From contig NZ_CP092183.1 in the NCBI RefSeq assembly GCF_023499255.1, forward strand, positions 2,487,501 through 2,551,500: DNA of 64,000 nucleotides, read 5' to 3'. The translations under genes and the position numbers were made by a program. Positions 42,590 to 50,023 of the stretch are shown here, piece after piece (within the stretch, counting starts at the first letter, position 1; each line of letters begins with the position of its first letter). The notes beneath the pieces are model-generated. The model was not told the DNA's origin. It made no database searches and saw nothing but the letters and a program-made list of their open reading frames with translations. Source of the stretch: Couchioplanes caeruleus (GTDB lineage Bacteria; Actinomycetota; Actinomycetes; Mycobacteriales; Micromonosporaceae).

Positions 42590-43117
42590 GTGGGGCACTT
42601 GGACGCCGAGGCCGAGGGAGCCGACGAGTTCGCGCGTACCCGGCTGGACGCGTTGCGGCGCTTCGCGTACCTCATCTGCGGCAGCGCGGCGGAGGCCGAC
42701 GACCTCGCCCAGCTCGCGGTGGTCGAGGTGTGGCGGCGCTGGTCCTCGGTGCGGGTGGACCCGGAGGCCTACGCCCGGCGCATCATCGTCACCCGCAACG
42801 TGAGCCGGTGGCGGCGCTGGCGCCGCGAGGTGCCCGCCGACATCGCCGACCGCGACGGCGACGACCCGGCGCGCGGCCGCGTGACCGACCCGGTGCTGTG
42901 GGAGGCGCTGCACGCCCTCGGCAAGCCCGAACGCACCGTCGTCGTGCTGCACGTGCTCTACCGGTACACCTTCGACGAGATCGCCGCGATGTCCGGTGAG
43001 CCGCGGGGCACGGTGTCGAGCCGGTATTCGCGTGCGCTGCGGACCCTGCGTGACCGGCTGCGGGGGACCGGGGACGCGACCGCGGAGGACAGCTGGACGA
43101 TGAGGTACGCGCTGTGA
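42590..43117 (+). CDS. SigE-family RNA polymerase sigma factor
   Basis: A 175-residue ECF sigma factor of the actinobacterial SigE/SigL (M-like) family. Region 2 (about 15-80) has RRFAYLICGSAAEADDLAQL and region 4 (about 110-165) has RTVVVLHVLYRYTFDEIAAM with the recognition helix PRGTVSSRYSRALR. GTG 42590 follows GCGAGGGG. It overlaps the next gene by 4 nt (GTGA), so sigma and its membrane partner are co-translated. Binding by that partner is likely but inferred. Confidence 0.88.
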   Translation: MGHLDAEAEGADEFARTRLDALRRFAYLICGSAAEADDLAQLAVVEVWRRWSSVRVDPEAYARRIIVTRNVSRWRRWRREVPADIADRDGDDPARGRVTDPVLWEALHALGKPERTVVVLHVLYRYTFDEIAAMSGEPRGTVSSRYSRALRTLRDRLRGTGDATAEDSWTMRYAL

Positions 43118-44508
43118 ACGCCGACCGCGACCTCACCGACCGGCTCGCCGCCACGCTCGCCGAAGCGGGGCAGGCGCTGCCGTACGCACCGGCCGGCACC
43201 GTAGCCGGCGTACGGCGCCGCTTCGTGCGACGCCGGCGGCTGCGGGCGGTCGCAGCCGCGGTGGCCGCCCTGCTCGCCCTGACGGTGTCCTCGATCGCGC
43301 TGCGCCCGATGGCGGCGCCGACCGCCACCCCGGGCGGCCACCTGCGCATGTGGGCCCTCACCGACGTGGAGCGCAACCCCGGGCTGCGCGGCTGCCTCGA
43401 TGACGCCGGCGTCCCGGTCGAGCTGACCACGTTCGGCAACGACACGTACCAGCAGCTCATGGCCGCCCCGGGCGCGCCGGGGCAGCGGCCCGACGTCTTC
43501 GAGAACTGGGGCGGCGCGGACCTCGGCCGGCAGGCGCACGCCGGGACGGTGGCCGATCTCACCGGTGTCGCCGGTGACGCGGCGGATCTCTTCCTGCCCG
43601 GGGTCATGGCCGGCGGCCAGGTCGGCGGCCGGCAGTACGGGCTGCCCGTCACCGGCACCCAGCCGATCGTGCTCTTCTACGACAAACGCCTGTTCGCCGA
43701 GGCCCACCTGAGCCCGCCCCGCACGTACGCGGAGCTGCTCAGCGCCGTGGACACCTTCCGGGCCCGCAAGGTCACGCCCATCGCGCTGGCCGGCGCCGCG
43801 CGCTGGCCGGCGCTGATGTACCTGATGTACCTGACCGACCGGCTCGGCGGTCCGCAGGTCTTCGCCGACATCGCGGCCGGCCGGCCGGGCGCGTGGCGGC
43901 ACCCGGCGGTCCGGGAGGCCGCGCGGCTCACCCAGCAGCTGGTCCGCCGCGGCGCCTTCGGCGAGCCCGGCGACGCCCTGAACCTCGAGACGGGCGCGGC
44001 CACCGGGATGCTCACCCGCGGCGAGGCGGCCATGCAGCTCATGGGCAGCTGGGAGTACGGCGCCCAGGCCGCCGACGATCCCGCGTTCGCCGCCACCGGG
44101 CTCGGCTGGACACCGTTCCCCTCGGTGGCCGGCGGTGCCGGTGACCCGGCGGACCTCGTCGGGGTGCCGGCCAACTACCTCTCCGTCGACGCCGGCAGCC
44201 CGTACCGTGCCGAGGCTGCGCAGTTCGTCGCCCGGACCGTCACCTCCGACGCGTTCCTCGACGGGCTGCTCGCCGCCGGCGAGGTGCCGGCGGTCCGGGA
44301 CCTGGAGCCCCGGCTGGCCGGGCACCCGCACGCGGAGTTCGCCCGCTTCGTCCATCGCCTCGCCGTGGCCGCGCCGAGTTTCACGCTGGCCTGGGACCAG
44401 GCCCTGCCACGGCCGGTCGCGTCCGTCCTGCTGGACCGGACGCGGCAGCTCTTCCAGCTCACGATCACACCCGATGAGTTCGTGGCCGCCATGGCCGCGA
44501 CCGCCTGA
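43114..44508 (+). CDS. membrane-anchored extracellular sugar-binding protein, possible anti-sigma sensor
   Basis: A 464-residue protein starting at GTG 43114 within the sigma gene stop. Residues 1-43 are a charged, helix-forming cytoplasmic segment (DLTDRLAATLAEAGQALPY, then RRRFVRRRRLR). One membrane helix spans about 44-64. The outer part (about 75-464) is an ABC-type family-1 solute-binding domain: PDVFENWGGADL, GLPVTGTQPIVLFYDKRLF, TYAELLSAVDTFRARKVTPIAL, GEAAMQLMGSWEYG and FLDGLLAAGEVPAVRDL. There is no lipobox, no permease gene nearby, and the short cytoplasmic tail sits where anti-sigma segments occur in this sigma family. It may relay sugar binding to the sigma factor (inference). Confidence 0.75.
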   Translation: MNADRDLTDRLAATLAEAGQALPYAPAGTVAGVRRRFVRRRRLRAVAAAVAALLALTVSSIALRPMAAPTATPGGHLRMWALTDVERNPGLRGCLDDAGVPVELTTFGNDTYQQLMAAPGAPGQRPDVFENWGGADLGRQAHAGTVADLTGVAGDAADLFLPGVMAGGQVGGRQYGLPVTGTQPIVLFYDKRLFAEAHLSPPRTYAELLSAVDTFRARKVTPIALAGAARWPALMYLMYLTDRLGGPQVFADIAAGRPGAWRHPAVREAARLTQQLVRRGAFGEPGDALNLETGAATGMLTRGEAAMQLMGSWEYGAQAADDPAFAATGLGWTPFPSVAGGAGDPADLVGVPANYLSVDAGSPYRAEAAQFVARTVTSDAFLDGLLAAGEVPAVRDLEPRLAGHPHAEFARFVHRLAVAAPSFTLAWDQALPRPVASVLLDRTRQLFQLTITPDEFVAAMAATA

Positions 44509-44526
44509 CCCGGCCCGACCCGAGGG

Positions 44527-46143
44527 ATGGTTCCCGTGCCGATGAAACGCGCCCTGATCGCCGTCACCACCACCGTCGCCCTCGTCCTCGCGCTGGTCGG
44601 CCCGGCGCGCGGGAGCCGCCCTCCCGGTACGCCCGGCGCCGAGCGTGCCGCCGTGCCGGCCACGGACTGCACCGCCCATGTGGGCTACCACCAGGACGCC
44701 GACCTGCCCGGGTACGCGGTGCCCGGTGCGGGCGGGAGCCGGGTCTGCGTACCGTTCACTTGGATCGACTGGGCGCCGGCCGGCTATCGCGGGGACTACC
44801 GGGTGCGGGAGTTCTCCTTCGCCGCTGCCGAGCGCCGGCTGGACGCGTGCAAGGCCGATCCGGCGTGCACGGCACTGTCCGATGTGGCCGGTTACCGGCC
44901 CGCCGAGTTCCGCAGCACCGGCGAGATCGTCGGCTTCGGCAAGGTCGATCCGTACGCCTCGAACCTCGACCTGACCCGGATCCGCCGGCCGGGCTTCTTC
45001 GCGCGGGCGCCGTACGCGGAGCGCATCGCCGCTGCCGAGCCGCAGGCGTGGACGGTGGAGTTCACGGTGCCGGCCGAGCCGTACGAGGTGATCAACCGCG
45101 GGATCACCACGCCGGTGCGGCTGCGGGGGTGGTACCTGCGCGGGGACGGCGTACGCGACCCGAGTGGGCGGCGGACCCGGGCGCTGGCCGTGCTGCTCGG
45201 CGGCCGGACCATCGAGACGACCGCGGTGCAGGACCCCGCCGACCCGCTGTACCTGCCCGGCGCTGCCGGCGGCCACGACGGCGTGGCGTACCCCTCGCGG
45301 GGCACCGAGAAGTGGGGCGCGCGGCAGTGGCGTGAGTATCTGGACGCGTTGCGCCGCGCCGGGTTCGACGTGCTCACCGTGGACAAGCGTGGTCACGGGA
45401 TCTCCGGCGGCCACAGCGCCGACAACACGCTCCAGCAGGGCCTGGACATGTTGCGCATGGTGGACGCGCTGGCGGACGGCGACGGGGTGCGCGCGCTGGG
45501 CCCGGACCGGGTCACCCGTACCGGCCGGGACGCCGTGCGGCGGATGACCGGAGCGGCCGACGCCCGCACCATGCCGATCCTGCTGGGCGGGGCGAGCCAG
45601 GGCGCGTACGCCACCCAGTGGGCGATGGACGCCAACCTGCACCGCTGGTGCGCGCTGGACACCCCCGGCCGCCCGTGTTCGCCGCCGTGGGGCCACCGCA
45701 ACATCCGCGGTGCACTGCTGCTGTCCACGTTGTGGGGCATGCCGTTCGGCGACCCGGGCGACCTCGTCTACACGGCGGCGCACGCGGAGGTCAACCACTC
45801 CATCTACACGCCGACGTCCGAGCCGCTGGCCGGCATCGGCGACTGGCCGGCCGTGTTCATCGGCAAGGGGATCTGGGACGAGTACGAGGGCCCGCTGGGT
45901 GTGTTCAGCGCGTACCAGCGTTCCGCGGGCCGGGCCGAGCTTGTGCTCGTCCGGGGGCCGCACTCGGAGAACGAGCACGGCACGGCCAACGTCGCCGTCA
46001 TGCGTGACCGGCTCGTCCGGTTCGCGGTGCGCGCGGTCACCGGGACCCGCGTGGCCGGCCCCCGCTACGCCACGTTGCGCGACGCGATCGCGGCGAGCCC
46101 GCCGACGTGGGAGCCGTCGACCACGCCGACGCCGGTGGGCTGA
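44527..46143 (+). CDS. secreted alpha/beta hydrolase
   Basis: A 538-residue exported enzyme lying 18 nt after the sensor gene and probably in the same operon. The start is ATG 44527 or, five codons on, ATG 44542; the CGAGGG site is close to the first. The signal peptide is about 10-30. The N-terminal about 150 residues are specific to this type (Cys-rich, VCVPFTWIDWAP). The alpha/beta-hydrolase core has TVDKRGHGISGG, the nucleophile elbow GGASQGA and a late PHSENEHG with the likely His. Substrate unknown; esterase, lipase or peptidase are all possible. It is a plausible output gene of the sigma factor. Confidence 0.7.
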   Translation: MVPVPMKRALIAVTTTVALVLALVGPARGSRPPGTPGAERAAVPATDCTAHVGYHQDADLPGYAVPGAGGSRVCVPFTWIDWAPAGYRGDYRVREFSFAAAERRLDACKADPACTALSDVAGYRPAEFRSTGEIVGFGKVDPYASNLDLTRIRRPGFFARAPYAERIAAAEPQAWTVEFTVPAEPYEVINRGITTPVRLRGWYLRGDGVRDPSGRRTRALAVLLGGRTIETTAVQDPADPLYLPGAAGGHDGVAYPSRGTEKWGARQWREYLDALRRAGFDVLTVDKRGHGISGGHSADNTLQQGLDMLRMVDALADGDGVRALGPDRVTRTGRDAVRRMTGAADARTMPILLGGASQGAYATQWAMDANLHRWCALDTPGRPCSPPWGHRNIRGALLLSTLWGMPFGDPGDLVYTAAHAEVNHSIYTPTSEPLAGIGDWPAVFIGKGIWDEYEGPLGVFSAYQRSAGRAELVLVRGPHSENEHGTANVAVMRDRLVRFAVRAVTGTRVAGPRYATLRDAIAASPPTWEPSTTPTPVG

Positions 46144-46155
46144 GCGCCGGGCGGG

Positions 46156-46710
46156 TCAGCGGCCGGCCGCGGCGTCGTACCGGCGCCGCAGGTCGGCCAT
46201 CTCCCCGTCGGAGAGCGCCTCCTTCTGCGCGAGCTCGGCGTACCTGCCCGGGAACATCTGCTTCAGCCGGTCGATGTACGGCACGCCGTCGGTGGCCTCG
46301 ACCACCTGGATGCCCGGCGGGTCGGTGGACATGTCGAGGATGACCGGGCCGGCCAGCTTGACCGCCACGTCCCAGGGGCGGCCCTGCTCGGCGACGCCGC
46401 ACAGGTGGAAGCCGTAGACGGTCCGTACGTCGGCGAGCGCGCTCGCCCCGGCCGGCTCGTACCCGTAGACCCGGACGCCGCAGATCACCGCGGGCTTCGC
46501 GTCCTCGGCGCCGGCGGGCTGGTGCCCGGCGTGGTGGTGCTGCCCCGGGTCCGACCGCTCGAGCGTCGTGCGCATCCGGTCGGTGATCTGGCCGGTCAGG
46601 TCCGTACCGTGCGCGTCCGAGCCCGCCGTGGTGGCCAGCGCGACCGCGCCGGCCGTCGCTGCCACGACCAGCCCCGCCGCCCACCTGGTGCGCGTGCGGT
46701 TCCACGTCAT
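46156..46710 (-). CDS. exported small protein of unknown function
   Basis: A 184-residue protein with an N-terminal membrane helix or uncleaved signal (WAAGLVVAATAGAVALATTAG), a His-rich stretch (DPGQHHHAGHQ) that could bind metal, and a Cys pair (AVICGVRV and FHLCGVAE). The C-terminus is helical and charged (GEMADLRRRYDAAAGR). No family recognised. A CebR-like palindrome lies 32 nt upstream, which would put it in a cellulose-responsive regulon. Confidence 0.65.
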   Translation of the reverse strand: MTWNRTRTRWAAGLVVAATAGAVALATTAGSDAHGTDLTGQITDRMRTTLERSDPGQHHHAGHQPAGAEDAKPAVICGVRVYGYEPAGASALADVRTVYGFHLCGVAEQGRPWDVAVKLAGPVILDMSTDPPGIQVVEATDGVPYIDRLKQMFPGRYAELAQKEALSDGEMADLRRRYDAAAGR

Positions 46711-46741
46711 GAGCTTCTCCGTCGTCGGCGACCGGGAGCCG

Positions 46742-46755
46742 TGGGAGCGCTCCCG
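46742..46755. promoter_or_regulatory. CebR-like operator TGGGAGCGCTCCCG
   Basis: Matches the 14-bp CebR box in 13 positions; the inner 12 bp are a perfect palindrome. It is 32 bp before the ATG of the small exported protein. Confidence 0.6.
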
Positions 46756-46785
46756 GTCGCAGCATTTCATCAATATGTCTCGATA

Positions 46786-46980
46786 TCAACCAGCCGCCTT
46801 CGACGCGTACGCCGTGGTGTACGTCTTGCTCAGGTCGACCTGGTCCTTCTTGCCCCGCACGTTCGGGGAGAACTGGCTGAGCACCTCCAGCACGTTCGCC
46901 GCCCCCTCGGGCTTCATCAGGCCGTCGCCGTTGAACATGCCGACGCTGTCGTGGATCGCCTGCACGTCGCCGTGCTGGAG
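46786..46980 (-). pseudogene. C-terminal remnant of an ABC substrate-binding protein
   Basis: The minus strand encodes the last about 60 residues of an NMT1/SsuA-type solute-binding protein: HDSVGMFNGDGLMKPEGAAN, VLEVLSQFSPNV and the typical end VDLSKTYTTAY. Upstream (to the right) homology stops abruptly where plus-strand kinase-like sequence begins. No start, signal peptide or the other about 300 residues remain. Confidence 0.6.
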
Positions 46981-47028
46981 GCCCGGCTGCCCGGCGCCCT
47001 GCATCCCGCGCCGGCGGGTGTGCCGTGA
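46972..47028 (+). pseudogene. 3' remnant of a sensor histidine kinase
   Basis: The plus strand just before the response regulator reads VLEARLPGALHPAPAGVP and stops at TGA 47026-47028. The piece EARLPG is typical of the final strand of a histidine kinase ATPase domain. The stop overlaps the response regulator GTG, as kinase-regulator pairs usually do. Everything upstream of about 46972 is missing. Confidence 0.45.
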
Positions 47029-47681
47029 TCCGGGTGCTGGTGGTGGAGGACGACTTCCGCGTCGCGAAGGTGCACGTCGGCTTCACCCAGCGGGTCGACG
47101 GCTTCACCGTGACGGGTGCGGCCCGGACCGCCGCCGAGGCCCGCTCGATGCTCGCCGCCGGGGGGATCGATCTCGTGCTGCTCGACACGTTCCTGCCCGA
47201 CGAGTCCGGGCTGGACCTGCTGCGCGAGCTGACCGCCGACGCCATCATGCTCACCGCCGCCTGCGACGCCGCCACGGTCCGCACGGCGTACGCCCGTGGC
47301 GCCCTCAACTTCCTCGTCAAGCCGTTCACCGCCGAGCAGCTCGCGGACCGGCTGGTGGCGTACCGGCACTACCGCTCGGTGCTGTCCGGCGACCGTACGC
47401 TCAGCCAGGACGAGATCGACCGGTGCTGGCGCGTGCTGCACGAGGGCGACCGCCCGGCCGCGCCGAAGGGCCAGTCCGCGGTGACGCTGCGCCTGGTGAG
47501 CGAGGCGTTGCGTTCCGCCGGTACGCCGCGCACGGCCGCCGACGTCGCCGATGAGCTGGGAATTTCCCGGGCGACCGCCCAGCGCTACCTGGCGGCCCTG
47601 GCCCGTGACGGGGCGGCGGAGATGCGGCTGCGGTACGGCGCCACCGGCCGCCCCGAGCACCGGTACCGCTGGGCGGGGTGA
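47025..47681 (+). CDS. CitB/DcuR-type response regulator
   Basis: A 218-residue regulator: receiver domain about 1-120 (VVEDDFRVAKVHVGF, phosphoacceptor in LVLLDTFLPDESG, Lys in FLVKPF) followed by a linker and a winged helix (TAADVADELGISRATAQRYL). This is the CitB family, which partners PAS-type membrane kinases sensing di- or tricarboxylates. GTG 47025 overlaps the kinase remnant. With the kinase gone it is an orphan and may be inert. Confidence 0.85.
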   Translation: MIRVLVVEDDFRVAKVHVGFTQRVDGFTVTGAARTAAEARSMLAAGGIDLVLLDTFLPDESGLDLLRELTADAIMLTAACDAATVRTAYARGALNFLVKPFTAEQLADRLVAYRHYRSVLSGDRTLSQDEIDRCWRVLHEGDRPAAPKGQSAVTLRLVSEALRSAGTPRTAADVADELGISRATAQRYLAALARDGAAEMRLRYGATGRPEHRYRWAG

Positions 47682-47722
47682 CGGGCCGGCGGGGTGGGGA
47701 CTCCCCGCCGGACCGCCGCGCG

Positions 47723-48529
47723 TCAGCGCAACGCCGAGGTCAGCGCCGGCAGGTAGCCGTACCGGTAGCCGTTGCCGGTGGGGTGGAAGGAATCGGTCGG
47801 GGGCAGCACCGTCAGGCCATGCAGCCACGGGCTGGCGCCGCAGATCCCGTGCCCGGCGAACTCATCGGTGACGTCGGCCCACGTCGCGCCGGCGGCCCGG
47901 GACCGCTCGGCGATGACCCGGTTGAGCTCGACCGCGCCCTTGTTGATGGACTTGCGCTTGGGGATGCTCATGCCGGCGAAGCCGCAGCTCGGTGCGGTCT
48001 CGTCGAAGAGGATGGGGTAGCCGAGCACGACGATCCGCGCGTTCGGGGCCTTGCGCTGGATGTCGCGGTACGTCGCGTCGAGCTTGCCCGGGATGTCGTC
48101 GGAGAGCGCCTTGATCGCGATGTCGACGGTGGCCGCGCAGGCCGCGTCGCTGACCAGCGTGCAGGTGATGATCGTGGGAGCGAACCCGACGTCGTTGCCG
48201 CCGATCGTCAGCGTCACGAGATCGGTGCCGCTGGAGAGCGCGGAGAGCTGGGTGGCCCGCAGCGTGTCGGTGGTGGCCCCGCTGCAGGCGGCCGAGCGGT
48301 ACGACTTCGGGTCGTTCGCGGCGTCCCACAGGCCGGGGTAGCCGTTGGGGCTGCGCAGGCAGAGTCCGCTCTGCCCGGAGGCGCCGACGCCGGACGAGTA
48401 GGAGTCGCCCAGGGCGACGTAGTCCCACTCCGAGGGGGATGACGGGGCGGCGGCCGCGGGGGCCGCCGTGAGGAGGGTCAGCAGGGTCGAGAAGACGAAG
48501 CAGGCGAGGACGGTGGTACGTCTGCTCAT
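47723..48529 (-). CDS. secreted SGNH/GDSL lipase-esterase
   Basis: A 268-residue exported hydrolase of the Streptomyces-lipase SGNH type. Signal peptide 1-28 (AAAA-P). Block I is ALGDSYSSG (Ser43), block III IGGNDVGF, and the Asp/His block is PPTDSFHPTGNGY. Six Cys at the usual places would form three disulfides (GLCLRS, SAACSG, TCTLVS, AACAAT, PSCGFA, GICGAS). Likely acts on lipid or acetyl esters outside the cell. Upstream lie an AGCGCT palindrome and two TTAC-N6-GTAA sites. Confidence 0.9.
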   Translation of the reverse strand: MSRRTTVLACFVFSTLLTLLTAAPAAAAPSSPSEWDYVALGDSYSSGVGASGQSGLCLRSPNGYPGLWDAANDPKSYRSAACSGATTDTLRATQLSALSSGTDLVTLTIGGNDVGFAPTIITCTLVSDAACAATVDIAIKALSDDIPGKLDATYRDIQRKAPNARIVVLGYPILFDETAPSCGFAGMSIPKRKSINKGAVELNRVIAERSRAAGATWADVTDEFAGHGICGASPWLHGLTVLPPTDSFHPTGNGYRYGYLPALTSALR

Positions 48530-48561
48530 CGGGGTGGCCTCCGGTCCGCGGGGGATGGGGG

Positions 48562-48575
48562 CCGGAGCGCTCCGG
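48562..48575. promoter_or_regulatory. palindrome CCGGAGCGCTCCGG
   Basis: A perfect 14-bp palindrome centred on AGCGCT, 33 bp before the SGNH hydrolase start. It keeps the GGAGCGCTCC core of CebR boxes but the outer bases differ. Confidence 0.5.
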
Positions 48576-48641
48576 TTACCGAACAGTAAGTCAAGGGTCC
48601 AGGGAAAGAAACACAGTGACTTTCCGGTTACCTCGTAGTAA
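48576..48641. promoter_or_regulatory. two TTACC-N4-AGTAA sites
   Basis: TTACCGAACAGTAA at 48576-48589 and TTACCTCGTAGTAA at 48628-48641 are both TTAC-N6-GTAA inverted repeats, each preceded by CCGG, 52 bp apart. This shape is typical of TetR-family operators, for instance in fatty-acid genes. The first abuts the AGCGCT palindrome. Confidence 0.45.
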
Positions 48642-48697
48642 CATCCGTCGATGTGACCTGCATCTATGCCATGCAGTCATGTTCCATGTGCGGAGCG

Positions 48698-48928
48698 CTA
48701 TGACGTGGTCGGCAGCTCGCAGCTGATCAGAACCCGCGTTTCCGTGCCGGGCATCGTGTCGATGTGGAGCCCGCCGCAGATCTGCCCCGCCACCCAGATG
48801 CTGTGCCCGCCGATGTGTCCCGCCCGGCGGCGCAGCGTCTCGTCCAGCCGCTCCGACGCGATGCCGGGGCCGTCGTCCCTCACCTGGCACCACAGGGTCG
48901 AGCCCTCCCGCCACAGCCGGGGCAGCGG
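48698..48928 (-). pseudogene. C-terminal fragment of a HATPase_c regulator
   Basis: The last about 76 residues of an RsbW-like or MEDS-type ATPase: WCQVRDDGPGI (G1 box), then GGHSIWVAGQICGGLHI and PGTETRVLISCEL. The N-box part expected upstream is absent; to the right the frame is only the antisense of another fragment. No start codon or ribosome-binding site. Confidence 0.6.
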
Positions 48929-49017
48929 GTCCGGCTCATCGACATGGCCGGGTCCGGTCGCAACCCGGGCCGGATCATCCCGGTGGTGCTCCGCGCCGTC
49001 GCCGGTGCCCGCGGGCG

Positions 49018-49290
49018 CGGTCACCGACGCCTTCGACGCGGACACCTTCCACGCCTGCGCCGCATCGTCGTCGACCGTGCCCGGTCGGGTGGTACGCCGC
49101 CGGAGCGCCTGAACGACGTCGCGGTCGCGGTGAGCGAGCCGGCCACCAACGCGGTGGTCCACGGCGGCGGAGCGGGCCTGCTGCGCTCGTGGACCGACAG
49201 CCGGTACTTCGTCTGCGAGATCGTCAGCACGGGACGGACCGCCGACGTCCTCGCCGGGCGCCGTCCGGTGCCGCCGACCGAGGTGAGCGG
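49018..49290 (+). pseudogene. internal fragment of a HATPase_c regulator, frameshifted
   Basis: VTDAFDADTFHA in one frame continues as RLRRIVVDRARSGGTPPERL, VAVAVSEPATNAVVHGG (N box) and YFVCEIVSTGRTADVLAGRR in the next. The shift lies near 49050 and adding one C (TTCCACCGCCTG) would repair it. The fragment stops after VPPTEVSG, before the G2 box, and has no N-terminal domain. Confidence 0.6.
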
Positions 49291-49353
49291 ATGGTGCCGG
49301 CGCCGCGCTGACAACGCACAGCCGTTTGTCAGCGTGTGCACAGCCCCGCGGAT

Positions 49354-49359
49354 TAGCGT
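49354..49359 (+). promoter_or_regulatory. -10 box TAGCGT, leaderless start
   Basis: TAGCGT ends 7 nt before ATG 49367. Confidence 0.4.
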
Positions 49360-49366
49360 CGGTGGC

Positions 49367-49753
49367 ATGGACGAGAACAGGGCCCGCCGGGTGGTCGAGA
49401 CGCTCCGCGCTCGCAACGTCTTCGCGCACGTGAAGCTGCCGCACGCCGGCATCACGCAGTACGGCATCCGCGTCGTCCTGCCCGACGGCCGTGAGGCGAT
49501 CTGGGACAACGACGGCACCGCGGGACTCGAGGCGCAGATCATGCGCAACGGGGTGCTCGTCGGCTTCGTCCCGTCGATCCCCGGCTCCGAGAACTTCACC
49601 GACGAGCAGATCATCGAAGCCGTCGCCGCCGCGGACTACGACCAGCCCATCGGCCGGTCCCGTCCCACCCGTCCGGCGCGGGCCGAGCGCGTCCCCGCGG
49701 CCCCCCGCCCGGCCGGACTGGCCGAGCGGCTACGCCGGACCTTCCGCGACTGA
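49367..49753 (+). CDS. hypothetical protein
   Basis: A 128-residue soluble protein. The first about 85 residues form a compact alpha/beta unit (RARRVVETLRARNVFAHVKL, YGIRVVLPDGREAIWDNDG, GVLVGFVPSIPGSE). The tail is basic and Pro/Arg-rich (about 100-128). A leaderless start at ATG 49367 is supported by the -10 box. No family recognised. Its 3' end overlaps the 3' end of the DUF6510 gene by 24 bp. Confidence 0.65.
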   Translation: MDENRARRVVETLRARNVFAHVKLPHAGITQYGIRVVLPDGREAIWDNDGTAGLEAQIMRNGVLVGFVPSIPGSENFTDEQIIEAVAAADYDQPIGRSRPTRPARAERVPAAPRPAGLAERLRRTFRD

Positions 49754-50023
49754 CTCCTCCGGCAGCGCGATCCGCAGCGACACCGCGCCGCGCACGTCGA
49801 GCCAGGCCCGCCCCGGCGCGCGGACCAGCCGCAGGACCACGTCCTCGCAGCCCGGGCAGCGGGCCACCAGCCCGGGCGCCGGGCCCCACACCAGCAGGGC
49901 GGCCACGGCGCTCGGCCGCCCGCACCCGGCGCAGGTCGCCACCGCCTCGGTCAGGTCGACCGCGAAGATCTCCCGCAGGTCGCCGGCCATGGCGTTGCCG
50001 TCGAGCTCGAAACCGGTGGTCAT
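49730..50023 (-). CDS. DUF6510 family protein
   Basis: A 97-residue soluble protein with two CxxC pairs, TCAGCG and RCPGCE, which should bind one zinc ion in a ribbon. It resembles DUF6510 proteins. ATG 50023 overlaps the stop of the reductase gene (ATGA), so it is the last gene of a three-gene operon with a molybdopterin oxidoreductase and an FAD reductase, a grouping often seen in actinomycetes. Its function is unknown; a scaffold or maturation role would fit. Confidence 0.7.
   Translation of the reverse strand: MTTGFELDGNAMAGDLREIFAVDLTEAVATCAGCGRPSAVAALLVWGPAPGLVARCPGCEDVVLRLVRAPGRAWLDVRGAVSLRIALPEESVAEGPA

Noticed and set aside
42958..45978. A 1006-codon minus-strand frame opposite the sigma, sensor and hydrolase genes
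   Set aside because: Antisense noise; the plus-strand genes are in coupled order and carry recognised motifs.
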